Shown in pieces: positions 9,878-20,300 of a stretch of 64,000 nt of DNA; the first letter of the stretch is position 1, and every line of letters starts with the position of its first letter. The notes under the pieces are model-generated. The model did not search any database. It was not told the origin of the DNA and worked only from the letters and a program-made list of their open reading frames with translations. Made by a program: the position numbers and the translations under genes. The stretch comes from an uncultured Prevotellaceae bacterium (GTDB lineage Bacteria; Bacteroidota; Bacteroidia; Bacteroidales; Bacteroidaceae): positions 1-64,000 of the forward strand of contig CAMKEM010000009.1 of assembly GCA_946411565.1 (NCBI GenBank), written 5' to 3'.

Positions 9878-11047
9878 TTACTTCTCGAAGAACAGCATAG
9901 CTACACGGTTGTTCTCGTAAGTCTCGTACTTGTCCTTTGTAGTACCGCAACCCTCAGCTGTGATACGGCTCTCTTCAATACCGTACTTCTTAACGAGGAG
10001 GTCCTTAACTGCGTTAGCACGACGAACAGAGAGTTCCTGATTCTTCTTTGCTCTACCCTCTGGTGAAGCATAACCCTTGATGTTGAGCTTGAGCTCTGGG
10101 TGGTTCTTAAGAATCTGTGCTGCAACTGCAACGTTCTCAGCCTGCTGCTTTGTGATGAGAGACTTGTTAACATTGTAGAATACAGATGGGATTGTTGGAG
10201 CCTCGAAAGGTGCTTCTGGAGCTGGCTTGTTCTCGCAGTCTCTGAGAGCCTTCTGGAGACGTGCAATTTCTGCCTGAAGCTGAGCAATCTTAGCCTGATC
10301 TGCAGCGTTCTTGTCACGGAGGCTATTGATTGTGTTGTTCAAAGCGTCAATCTCACGCTGGTCACACTCTGTGATGTTGAGGAAGTGGTGTGTGCCGTTG
10401 CTTGTCTTGAAGTAGTAGTTAACACCAACGTTCAACTCGAGATTAGCATAGTTAGAATTGTACTGAATCTTCTGACCATTCTTTGCGCCACCGAGAGCGT
10501 ATGTTACAGCTGGCTCTACATAGAACTGCCACTCCTTCTCGCTGCCGAAATTCCATGCGAAGTCAAGACCGAACTTAGAACTCAACATGTTGAGCTGGAT
10601 TCTTGAGTCATTGAATTGCTCTTTCTTTGTTCCGAAGTTGTGGATAAAGCCGATACCTGCAAGACCGATAACTTCAAATGAACGTGGTGAACCAGTGTAG
10701 CCACCGAATGCATTTGAGAAGTTAAGAGTTCCGAGGAGGTGGAACTTTGCTGCATGGAAGAGTGAAGGATCTGTAAGCTGTACACCATGTGCCTTGTTTC
10801 CGAAAAGGAATGCGCCCTCTGCAGAGAGACCAACACTTGGTGTGAACCACTTACCAAAGCGGAGGCCAAACTCAGGGTTCAGATTCTTCAAGACAGCCTG
10901 GTCAGTAGCCTTGGACATAACACCTAAGTTTGCACCAAGATACCAGTTGTCCCAGAACTTAGCGTCTGCAAATCCGCTCTTTGGCTCCTGCGCTGATGCA
11001 GACATAGCTGATGCTGCAACAGCAAGCATTAAGAAAAACTTTTTCAT
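9878..11047 (-). CDS. OmpA-family outer-membrane protein with C-terminal peptidoglycan-binding domain
   Basis: Signal peptide, N-terminal barrel, coiled coil, OmpA motif LNIKGYASPEGRAKKNQELSVRRANAVKDLLVKKYGI. Confidence 0.93.
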   Translation of the reverse strand: MKKFFLMLAVAASAMSASAQEPKSGFADAKFWDNWYLGANLGVMSKATDQAVLKNLNPEFGLRFGKWFTPSVGLSAEGAFLFGNKAHGVQLTDPSLFHAAKFHLLGTLNFSNAFGGYTGSPRSFEVIGLAGIGFIHNFGTKKEQFNDSRIQLNMLSSKFGLDFAWNFGSEKEWQFYVEPAVTYALGGAKNGQKIQYNSNYANLELNVGVNYYFKTSNGTHHFLNITECDQREIDALNNTINSLRDKNAADQAKIAQLQAEIARLQKALRDCENKPAPEAPFEAPTIPSVFYNVNKSLITKQQAENVAVAAQILKNHPELKLNIKGYASPEGRAKKNQELSVRRANAVKDLLVKKYGIEESRITAEGCGTTKDKYETYENNRVAMLFFEK

Positions 11048-11120
11048 TTCGTTTATGATTTTAATTGTTTATATCATGCAATTAACCCTAGATGGTTTTT
11101 TTTCATCTAGATATTTGTTG

Positions 11121-11128
11121 CAAAAGTA
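11121..11128 (-). promoter_or_regulatory. Bacteroidota -7 element (TACTTTTG) of the ompA-like gene
   Basis: gcaaaagta on + strand, i.e. TACTTTTGC on -, about 75 nt upstream of the start codon. Confidence 0.6.
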
Positions 11129-11233
11129 ATATATTTTTGCTAAACAACAAAATATTCTTGCAATTTTTCGTCATAAAAGTGCAAAAAAAGTGATTTTTAT
11201 CATATTTTAATTCAAAAATGACGTTTTTCTATG

Positions 11234-13345
11234 TTAAAATTTGTATTTTACGCTCAAATCGATGTCTGTTTGATGTGAATGTTTAATCATTCTAAGTCCA
11301 GAAGAAATCGCATTTCTGTTAAAGTATTTCGTGAAACCAACCTTGAAATTTGCTATTACTTTGGAAGTTAGCGCTGATTTGAAAATTGAGGAAAATCGGA
11401 TACCTTTTCCATAAAATGATAGTGAGGAATATGAACCAGGAATTGTCCTTTCGCTCAAATAAACACTGGTGTTGCTATCGTCTGTATTAAAATAGGATGC
11501 AAATGCGTAAATTGTTGCATTTTTGTGTATACGAAAACTTATATTTTGAGAGAAAGAGTAGCCTTGCGACGAATAACCTGTGTAGTTGAGTCTTGACAGG
11601 TCTATAATTGTTGATGTTGATACATTTTCGCTCGTTTTTTGAACTGAAATTCTAAGTTTGTTGTTATATCTATTGATAATAGCCGTTTTGTCGGAATTAT
11701 TTCTTTGTCTGATTCTGAATTTATATTTAGCTTGAAGTGTCCAACTGTTATAGTCGTATTTTAATGATATGTTATTATCGAAGGAATATGAAGAATCGCT
11801 TGTGTAATATTTTATCCAAGGAAAATATGACAGATCTGAATATGCATTTACGGTAATTCTTTTATTCGCAATCCATGTTATGCCCGCATATATTCCACTT
11901 TCATTTTGTGTATATCCTCCGTCATTGAATGCTTTTGCGTTTATTGCATAGTATTTGTATGAATAAAAGCGTTGTACGGCATTTAACGTAATGTCGCTAT
12001 TGACTTTTGCCTCTATACTATTTATTGTTGCAATAGAATTGCATGAACCTGTTGCTGTTTCTCCGGAAAAAGTAAATTTCCTTGAAATATATCCATAGTT
12101 CAGGCTTGCATTCCAGAAGTCATATCCTTTTGCATAGTATGTCCTATATGAATTAGGGTTGTTATTCGGATTGGGGTTCAAAGGTCTGTCAAACCAATTA
12201 TATACCATTGATGCTCCTATGTAAAGCCCATCCCTTTTATAATTTATATGTGTACCAGTAGTTAGAGATGAAGAATTATTCTTTTTCTCCATCTCAGTAG
12301 GTGTTCTGTGGTAACCGTTTATTGAAATTGTTGAAATGCTTCCGTTGCTGTTTAATGTGGCATCTATTTTCCGATAAGACCAAAAAGATGTCAAAGTCCA
12401 TTTGTTAATGGAGGATTTCTTGCCTAAATCAAATGTGTTTGCCAATCCCATGAAATGTCCTCCGTCTGATCTTGAAGCATGTCCTGTTATGGTAGCGTCA
12501 TAGTTGTTCATGGAAGATAACATTATCTGCTTGCCATAGCCGAAACAATTGTTTTGTATTAGTCCCATTCCGAACTTGATTTTGTATTGCCCAAGCACAA
12601 ACGTTTTCAATCTTCCGATATTATTCACCTTGACATAAAAGGAATAATAGTCGGTCCCCCATTTGTTCTTGTTTGCAAATAGTGGTTCGCCTGCATCTTG
12701 TGAGGCACAGAAACCATATTTTATGTTGTCGGAGAATTTTCCTGTAAGTTTGGTGTTGTATTTGTATTTATAACCTAGATAGCCGTTTTGGTCGCCCTCT
12801 CTATTATATAATGGTATATTGACATTTGCAGAAAGTTCTCCATGTCCTTTTCTCATTATAGAATCAAGAGTAGGTCTTGAGTACCATTTTGCTTTTACTA
12901 TTGGTTCTGCAATTATGAAGTTGCATAGGAAAAGTCTAAGAGGTCTGTCTATGGATTCAATAAGTGCAAGTTCTTCTATGGTTCTGAATTCTCCATATCT
13001 GTCACGGTATTTTATGATGTCATCTATCTGATCTCTGTTAATTCCTGGAATTAGATATAAATCTTCTGGATTTAATGTGTTGATGTTTAGTGGTGAGGAT
13101 TCAAGTTCGCATAGGTGCTCGTAATCATCTTCTATTGATGTCTCGTCTATTTCCTCCATTGCATATATTTCGTAGAAATATTCTTCCCATGCTTTTTCTT
13201 GTGCCATGGAAAGTATTGGAAATAGTGATATTAATATAATAATGTATGCGCGCACGTGTATTAGATATAATGTGAATCCGATGAAATCAAACAGGAACAA
13301 GGGAACTTGGTAATTCGCCTTTCCTTCGTTCTTCCTCCGAACCAA
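11234..13345 (-). CDS. Helix-hairpin-helix (ComEA-like) N-terminal domain plus outer-membrane barrel-like C-terminal region; the ORF-track start (TTG) is probably too early
   Basis: LNINTLNPEDLYLIPGINRDQIDDIIKYRDRYGEFRTIEELALI repeated HhH; aromatic-rich beta C-terminus ending SVKYKF; likely signal peptide RAYIIILISLFPILSMAQ. Confidence 0.8.
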   Translation of the reverse strand: MVRRKNEGKANYQVPLFLFDFIGFTLYLIHVRAYIIILISLFPILSMAQEKAWEEYFYEIYAMEEIDETSIEDDYEHLCELESSPLNINTLNPEDLYLIPGINRDQIDDIIKYRDRYGEFRTIEELALIESIDRPLRLFLCNFIIAEPIVKAKWYSRPTLDSIMRKGHGELSANVNIPLYNREGDQNGYLGYKYKYNTKLTGKFSDNIKYGFCASQDAGEPLFANKNKWGTDYYSFYVKVNNIGRLKTFVLGQYKIKFGMGLIQNNCFGYGKQIMLSSMNNYDATITGHASRSDGGHFMGLANTFDLGKKSSINKWTLTSFWSYRKIDATLNSNGSISTISINGYHRTPTEMEKKNNSSSLTTGTHINYKRDGLYIGASMVYNWFDRPLNPNPNNNPNSYRTYYAKGYDFWNASLNYGYISRKFTFSGETATGSCNSIATINSIEAKVNSDITLNAVQRFYSYKYYAINAKAFNDGGYTQNESGIYAGITWIANKRITVNAYSDLSYFPWIKYYTSDSSYSFDNNISLKYDYNSWTLQAKYKFRIRQRNNSDKTAIINRYNNKLRISVQKTSENVSTSTIIDLSRLNYTGYSSQGYSFSQNISFRIHKNATIYAFASYFNTDDSNTSVYLSERTIPGSYSSLSFYGKGIRFSSIFKSALTSKVIANFKVGFTKYFNRNAISSGLRMIKHSHQTDIDLSVKYKF

Positions 13346-13403
13346 ACTCGGTGAACCTCCGTTCTATGTCCGCTCTTGGAACGGACCTTCACCGAGTTTG
13401 GTT
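13340..13403. repeat. Long-stem hairpin, copy 1
   Basis: aaccaaactcggtgaacctccgtt...aacggaccttcaccgagtttggtt; 24-bp stem with a 2-bp mismatch; second copy at 52654-52717. Confidence 0.9.
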
Positions 13404-13471
13404 CCTTTTTATAGTGGAGGTATAACGAACTTATATAGGAGTTACTTGGGGAATAGTAGGAAGGCTTTACG

Positions 13472-14161
13472 TTATTGTAAGGCCTTCTCTACTTGTTGCA
13501 TAAGCCATTCGTTCTGCTGTGGAATGGTCATATCGCTATTGTCGAGCAGGATTGCATCTTCTGCCTGACGTAAAGGAGAGACTTCTCTGTGAGAGTCGAT
13601 ATAGTCACGTTCCTCTACGTTCTTCAGAATCTCGTCAAAGTCTGCCGGCATGCCTTTTTGCTGAAGTTCGTCATAGCGTCTCTGAGCACGCACCTTGGCA
13701 CTTGCTGTTACAAAGATTTTGAGTTCGGCATCTGGGAAGACGGTTGTGCCGATGTCTCTTCCGTCCATGACAATCCCTTTCTCTGCTCCCATCCTTCTCT
13801 GCTGGTTAACCATTGCCTCGCGTACAAATGGGATGGCTGCTATCTTTGATACGTGATTGCTGACTTCAATAGAGCGGATGATATTCTCTACACATTCGTC
13901 GTTGAGACAGGCATCTGGTCTTCCTGTCTCTTTATTGATGCAGAAAGAGACCTTGATATTGTTCATTTGTTTCTGTAGTTCATCAGTCAGGACTTCTCCT
14001 TCAGAATCGAACAGATTATTGCGCATCGCATATAGGGTGACGGTACGGTACATAGCACCTGTATCAACATAAATGTAACCTAACTTGCGGGCGAGTTCCT
14101 TTGCCATAGTGCTCTTTCCGCAAGAAGAGTGGCCGTCTATTGCTATTGTTATCTTTTTCAT
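13472..14161 (-). CDS. cmk: Cytidylate kinase
   Basis: [62 protein letters not shown]. Confidence 0.97.
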   Translation of the reverse strand: MKKITIAIDGHSSCGKSTMAKELARKLGYIYVDTGAMYRTVTLYAMRNNLFDSEGEVLTDELQKQMNNIKVSFCINKETGRPDACLNDECVENIIRSIEVSNHVSKIAAIPFVREAMVNQQRRMGAEKGIVMDGRDIGTTVFPDAELKIFVTASAKVRAQRRYDELQQKGMPADFDEILKNVEERDYIDSHREVSPLRQAEDAILLDNSDMTIPQQNEWLMQQVEKALQ

Positions 14162-15027
14162 TTCTTTTCTATGTTGTAATTATTCTTGATTCTGTCGGCA
14201 ACTTGTTCCATAAGCCATTTCGGGGTAGAAGTTGCTCCGCAGATACCAATACTGTTGACATTTGTAATCCACTTAGGATCTATCTCGTCAGGACCTTCTA
14301 CAAGATATGTGTGTGGGTTCTGCTCTTTGCAGGCGTTGTATAGCACCTTACCGTTACTACTCTTTCTGCCTGAGACGAAGAGTATTAGATCGTGCTTTGT
14401 GGCAAATGAGCAGATGTTAGGCATTCTGTTGGCTACTTGTCTGCAGATAGTGTCAAACCATTGGAAGTTTGCCCCTTCTGCCATGTGAGCTTGGATATAG
14501 TCTATGATGGTGTGAAACTCATCAAGCGATTTTGTGGTCTGGGAATAGAGGTAGATGTCGTGTGTGAAATCAAGTCTTGTAACCTCATCTGCATGCTCTA
14601 TTACTATGGCACGCTGTCTTGTTTGACCTACGAGACCTAACACCTCCGCATGCCCATTCTTGCCAAAGATTACAATCTGCGCATCTGGATTTGCTGTGAA
14701 CTGTTTTTTGATACGCTTCTGCAACTGAAGTACCACAGGACAGGTAGCATCAATAATCTCGATGTTGTTCTGCTCCGCTATCTTATAGGTCTCAGGCGGT
14801 TCGCCATGTGCTCTTAGCAGTACCTTGGCATTATGAAGCTCGGCAAACTGAGCATGGTCTATGGTGATAAGTCCCATCTCGCGAAGTCTTTCACACTCCA
14901 TACCGTTGTGCACAATATCTCCAAGGCAATAGAGAGTAGAGCCTTTTGCCAATTCCTCTTCTGCCTTGTTGATTGCTGTTGTCACACCAAAACAGAATCC
15001 TGATGATGAGTCGATTTCTATTAGCAT
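14158..15027 (-). CDS. ispH: 4-hydroxy-3-methylbut-2-enyl diphosphate reductase
   Basis: [45 protein letters not shown]; overlap with cmk. Confidence 0.97.
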   Translation of the reverse strand: MLIEIDSSSGFCFGVTTAINKAEEELAKGSTLYCLGDIVHNGMECERLREMGLITIDHAQFAELHNAKVLLRAHGEPPETYKIAEQNNIEIIDATCPVVLQLQKRIKKQFTANPDAQIVIFGKNGHAEVLGLVGQTRQRAIVIEHADEVTRLDFTHDIYLYSQTTKSLDEFHTIIDYIQAHMAEGANFQWFDTICRQVANRMPNICSFATKHDLILFVSGRKSSNGKVLYNACKEQNPHTYLVEGPDEIDPKWITNVNSIGICGATSTPKWLMEQVADRIKNNYNIEKK

Positions 15028-15065
15028 CGTGTTATGTACAATTTAGCAAAGTACAATTTTTAATT

Positions 15066-16163
15066 TTATCTCAGTTGTTTGTAAAAGTCATCCAGAAGGT
15101 TGTAAGCAGCTGTGAAACTGGTCTTCTCGCCATTCTGGACACTCATTTCTGCTTCTGCTAATTTCTGAGTTATGACTGGATCGTTGTAGAACCTGTTTCT
15201 GAGATTTGCTTCTATGGTTTCATACATCCAGTATTTGTTCTGACGGTGACGTCGTGTCTCGAAATAGCCATTCTTCTTTACAAAGTCCACATACTCAAAA
15301 ATCATATCCCAGACTTCCTTAACGCCATATCCGTAGAAACCAGAATAGCAGAGAACCTTAGGCAACCAACCGCTTTCAGGCATAGGGAAGAAATGAAGTG
15401 CGTTGCGGAAATGAGTTGCTGCCATCTGGCATTTATCCACGTTGTCGCCATCGCATTTGTTTACGACTATGCCGTCTGCTATTTCCATAATGCCTCGCTT
15501 GATGCCTTGAAGCTCATCGCCTGTGCCTGCAACCTGAATAAGTAGGAAGAAATCCACCATGGAATGACATGCAGTCTCGCTTTGTCCTACGCCTACAGTC
15601 TCTATGAAAATCTTGTCATAGCCTGCTGCCTCGCAGAGTATTATTGTCTCACGAGTCTTTCTTGCTACTCCTCCAAGAGAACCTGCAGATGGTGAAGGGC
15701 GGATAAACGCCTCTTTCCTTAAGGATAGTTTCTCCATTCTTGTCTTGTCGCCAAGAATACTGCCCTTGCTCCTTTCAGAAGAAGGGTCAATGGCAAGAAC
15801 CGCGAGTTTTCCTCCGTAGGTGTCAAGGACGTGTGTACCAAAGACATCAATAGAGGTACTCTTTCCTGCACCTGGAACACCGCTAATGCCAATCCTTACA
15901 GACTTTCCGCTATAGGGAAGACACTTCTCTATCACCTCCTGCGCTTTTGCTTGATGCTCAGGATTGACAGACTCAACGAGCGTGACAGCCTGTGAGAGTA
16001 TAGTCACATCACCACGCAATAGTCCTTCAACCATTTCATCCACACTATACTCTCTATGACGAAAGCGTCCGCGTTTCAGATATGGGTTGACGATAGAGGG
16101 CTGAGCCACACCGCTATTTACGGTTAGTCCTACATATTCGCTGCTGTTTTCTGGATGTTCCAT
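15066..16163 (-). CDS. meaB: Methylmalonyl-CoA mutase-associated GTPase MeaB (G3E/ArgK family)
   Basis: RIGISGVPGAGKSTSIDVFG, LAIDPSSERSKGSILGDKTRM, FIRPSPSAGSLGGVARKTRE, VNKCDGDN. Confidence 0.95.
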   Translation of the reverse strand: MEHPENSSEYVGLTVNSGVAQPSIVNPYLKRGRFRHREYSVDEMVEGLLRGDVTILSQAVTLVESVNPEHQAKAQEVIEKCLPYSGKSVRIGISGVPGAGKSTSIDVFGTHVLDTYGGKLAVLAIDPSSERSKGSILGDKTRMEKLSLRKEAFIRPSPSAGSLGGVARKTRETIILCEAAGYDKIFIETVGVGQSETACHSMVDFFLLIQVAGTGDELQGIKRGIMEIADGIVVNKCDGDNVDKCQMAATHFRNALHFFPMPESGWLPKVLCYSGFYGYGVKEVWDMIFEYVDFVKKNGYFETRRHRQNKYWMYETIEANLRNRFYNDPVITQKLAEAEMSVQNGEKTSFTAAYNLLDDFYKQLR

Positions 16164-16180
16164 AGTGTAAAAGAATAATA

Positions 16181-16314
16181 GCCCCTCACCTGCCCTTCGG
16201 GCATCCTCTCCCCAGGGGGCGAGGGGGATGTTTGTAATAAGCCCTTCAAAGCAATTAAATGTAACTTATCCCTCGCCCCTTGGGGAGAGGGTGTCCGTAG
16301 GACGGGTGAGGGGC
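16181..16314. repeat. Inverted pair of G/C-rich palindromic elements
   Basis: gcccctcacctgcccttcgggcatcctctccccagggggcgaggg mirrored by ccctcgccccttggggagagggtgtccgtaggacgggtgaggggc. Confidence 0.88.
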
Positions 16315-16316
16315 AG

Positions 16317-17369
16317 TTATTTCTTAATCTCAATTATCACCTTCTGCTGTCTTGGGTCATTCGTAATCATGAGAATACGAGGACGGGTTTTAACCCTTGA
16401 CAGGTCTTGCGCATAACCGGTAATCTTCATCTTTGTACTCTCACCTGCATTAAGTTTTTGCTTGGCAAGAGTGATTTCTATGCCAGGAGTAAACAACTGC
16501 ATAGAGCGAATCTCAAGAGGAGACTTACCCTTGTTTGTTATCACAATCTCGGCCTTCTTCTTACTGCCTTTTATGTTTGAAAGGTCAACGGTTGTAGAAG
16601 AGATTTGTATGCGAGGACTGCGATACAGGCTTGCCTCGTCAAGTCGTGGTTCTGGAGGAAGAAGAACTGTAGATACCATGATTTCCTTGTCCTCAGAAAC
16701 CTTGTCGCCCATGCCTTTTGAAAGGTAGATGCTTGCCTGAGAAAGGCCGAGCGATTTCATTTTGCTTGAGTTTAGCATAATATGAATAACGCCTTCTTTC
16801 TTAGGACCAAGACGCTTTGGCGAAATCTCTGCACGGAGATAGTCAGGAAGGTGCATAAGCACAGGCTCTACAAACTGGTTATTAGGGTTCATGATGTGGA
16901 TGTCCTGAACAGGACGCTCACCACGGTTTACATCATCAAACTCAATAATGTTTGCATCTGTCAACAGACCTCCGATAGAGTAGGGGTAGTTACCAACAAA
17001 GTTCTCGACCTTTGGCACTACTACGCCCTTGACTGTAACGTATGTAGGCTCTTTCTGATCCTTGACATAGATAGCAACATCACGCTGGAAATGTCCAAGT
17101 TGCTTAGAGTCATACGTTGCACTAACCTTGAAATCTGTACCTGCAGGTATTACTCCTACAGGAAAACCTACCTGAGTGCAGTTGCAGCCAGAATACATGC
17201 TTGATATCTCGATAGGTGCATTTGATATATTCTTTACGTCAAATGTAGCTGTGATAGGTTGCATGAACTGAACCTGTCCTAAGTCGATGACGTTATTTCT
17301 TACCTGCAATGTCTGTGCCGAGGCAAAGAGCGGAAATGCGAGTAGAAGTGATAGAGATAGTTTCTTCAT
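16317..17369 (-). CDS. DUF1573 domain-containing secreted protein
   Basis: Signal peptide; VIDLGQVQFMQPITATFDVKNISNAPIEISSMYSGCNCTQVGFP pattern typical of DUF1573. Confidence 0.88.
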   Translation of the reverse strand: MKKLSLSLLLAFPLFASAQTLQVRNNVIDLGQVQFMQPITATFDVKNISNAPIEISSMYSGCNCTQVGFPVGVIPAGTDFKVSATYDSKQLGHFQRDVAIYVKDQKEPTYVTVKGVVVPKVENFVGNYPYSIGGLLTDANIIEFDDVNRGERPVQDIHIMNPNNQFVEPVLMHLPDYLRAEISPKRLGPKKEGVIHIMLNSSKMKSLGLSQASIYLSKGMGDKVSEDKEIMVSTVLLPPEPRLDEASLYRSPRIQISSTTVDLSNIKGSKKKAEIVITNKGKSPLEIRSMQLFTPGIEITLAKQKLNAGESTKMKITGYAQDLSRVKTRPRILMITNDPRQQKVIIEIKK

Positions 17370-17398
17370 TTATTTCAATTATTTCAAATATTTCAATT

Positions 17399-20300
17399 TT
17401 ATTTTACCACATAGTTAGAACCTGGGGTTCTTCCTGTGAATACAGGAGAATAGGTACAGGTCGCTGTAGCTGTGCCTGAAGTGTAGTTACCGCTTCTTGC
17501 CACATAGTATGATGTCTTGATCACATGTGTGCCTTTGCTCAACATATTGTAACAATATTCTGTCTTAGTGTCACGGATAATCTTGTATGTGCCGTGGCTA
17601 TATCCAGAGAGCTGTTCTACAGGTTCAAGACAAGCCGGACGATTATCAGTTACGGTCACAAAGTCATAGTCGCGGTCTGCTGTGATTGTTATTGTCACCT
17701 CAACCTTGTCGCCAACCTTTAGCTGTTTGTTAGGGCTCTCAACCTTTCTCGTAATTGAAAGCCCTGTTGAAGACTCCTTGCTTTCTGTGGCAGTCTGCTT
17801 GTATTCAATGAACACATTTGTCCAAGACTCACCGTCTGTATGCTTGGTAACTGTAAGGGCATTGTCCTTTGAGGTGATGTCCTTTGAAGTCTTAACATAG
17901 CCAAGCGCAGAGGTGTATTCCTGAGCCGGCATTCTTGTCTTGCCTAATGCTATGTCTGCAGGTACGCCTTTCCTAAGTGAAGAGGTAATGCCTTGTGATG
18001 GGCATAGGAAGGCATAGATTGCATCTACTGCATTTATAGGAGTATCCCAAGACTGGGTTCTCTTACTCTGCAACAACCAGCGCTTCATGTCTGCTATTTC
18101 TTTTGCGGAGTTCTTGCCGTCTATTAGTTTCAGAGCCTCAATAACAGAAACCTGAGTTGGGATCTTATAGTCGTACCAAGAGTAAAGTGCGCGGTCAGAA
18201 TCAAAGTATCTGCCAAGATCCTCACGATAAACAGTATGCTCCACTATGCTCTTGATAAACTCAGAAGCCTTATTCTTATTGCCAGAATATGAGAGAATGA
18301 CGGCAGCCTGTGCCTTTGTCCTCATATCATCATAGCGCGTTTCCTCTGGAACAAGCTTTAGCAGATAATCGGCATTACTATTGCTTTTGATATTTGTGCC
18401 AGAAGCCTTGGCGATAGCCCTGCAATAGAGATAGTCAAGGGCATAGTAAGGAAGATACTTGAATTTCTCCTTCTTCATCTCTGCCACTCTTTTGGCAATC
18501 TCTTTGTCAAGGAAGTTGAAAGAACGCTTAATCAACTGCTCATTCTGCTTTTTGAACTTCTCGTCGTTCATCATGAGATTAAGACGCACAAGTGTCTTCA
18601 GAACCTGAACAGTCATATATGTACTACCGTTCATGCCTTTCCACCAACTCCAGGAACCGTCGCTGTTCTGAAGATTTGAAAGACGGCTAAGAATATCGTT
18701 ATTACGATAATTGATAGAGGTAGAATCAAAGAGCTGTTTCAACTCGTCAGACTTCCACTCATCTACGGCTTTCCTTATCTCTGGATTTGTGCGTGCTATG
18801 CCAGATGCTATGCTGTTAGCATAATATGCGGAAGAAAGACAAATCGCACACTCGTCATAGTATTTTGAGATATAAGGCAGGGCCTTTATCATCAGCCATT
18901 CAGGAGAATCCGTATATTCTACTGTGAGGTGCTTGTCATTGACAGATGGCATGATCTTCTTCAAATCAAATGTCTTTTCTCCTGTCTCTGTAAGGATGAA
19001 TGTCTGGGTGTTCACCATTAATTCCTTCTGTGAAAGAATCGGCAGATCTTTCTGCTCGCCGTCTGTGAAAGTGCCTTCCTCGCTCTTGCCAGAAACGCTA
19101 TAACGCACGATTATAGACTTGTCTTCCTGATTTCTTGAGTCGTAAGGGAAAGAGACTGCCTCGCTCTCGCCAGCCTTGACGTTTATCTTCTTGCTTTGAG
19201 TTGCGAGAACCTTTTCTGTCTTTGCATCAAGAACGGTGAACTTCACAGTTGCCGTAATATCCTTGTCTGTTATATTTGATACAGAAGCCGGAATGTCTGT
19301 CACGTCACCTTCACGCAAGAAGCGAGGCAGACGAGGCTGAATCATCAGTTTCTTTTGTGCGATGACCTCATCTGTCATAGTGCCAAACTTCACATCCTTA
19401 TCATGTGCAAATGCCATGAACTTCCATGTCGTGACACTCTCAGGAAGAGTGAAAGATAATGTTGCTATGCCTTTATCGTCAGTTCTTAACTGAGGCATGA
19501 AGAATGCAGTCTCGTTGAGGTTAGTGCGGATTGTTTCTTCTTCCGCATCATAATCTTCTTCCTCCGCAGAAACACATTGCATTTCCATTTCATCATTCGC
19601 AACAATAGATTCTTTTGCCTTGAGTATTTCCCCTGTTTCTGCTTCCATAGATGAATATCCCTTTACTATGATTCTATTGCTTGCTTTCAATGTCGCAACT
19701 CCATAGGCGACAGGAGCACTATATTTGAAGGAATGATAGGACAGGCCATCTGTTAAAGTCGAGAATTCAAGTGACTTATATGTGTAATATTTAGTAGGCT
19801 TTGAGTAATGTAGGTATATGCCCGTATTTCCTCTATTGGTACGCCAATGGAATGAAGGGGTAACCAAGAGCCTTGTGTCAGAGAAATTCCAAGAATGCTC
19901 CATTATTGCATCAAGTGACTTGTCGTAAAGTACAGCCATCACATTGGCATTTGCAGGCTTACCGTCCTTGTCTGTTACAGAAAGTTTCCATTCTTCCTTC
20001 TGTCCAGGTTCAAGCTTATTGCGGAATGTTGTCCAGTTGAGTTTGAGCTTGTGATTTGGAAGTGGGCGAGTAATAGTATGACAATGTTCATAAAACTCTC
20101 CATTGCGAACCCAGGCAACAGTATAGCATATACCATCACCGTATTCTTCCTTGTACTCAAATTTGCGTGTAACAAGTGAAGAATCAAGTTTCAAAGAACC
20201 AGACTCTATAACCTTAGATCCGCTGAAAAGGGTATAGACAGCGTGAACATCTTTTTCGCAAGTGCCAAACTGGATAGTTGCAGGAAACTTATCTCCTGTG

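Noticed and set aside
13460-13487. Hairpin gaaggctttac...gtaaggccttc at the cmk stop codon as a terminator
   Set aside because: No clear T-run on the - strand and it overlaps the coding end; too weak to list
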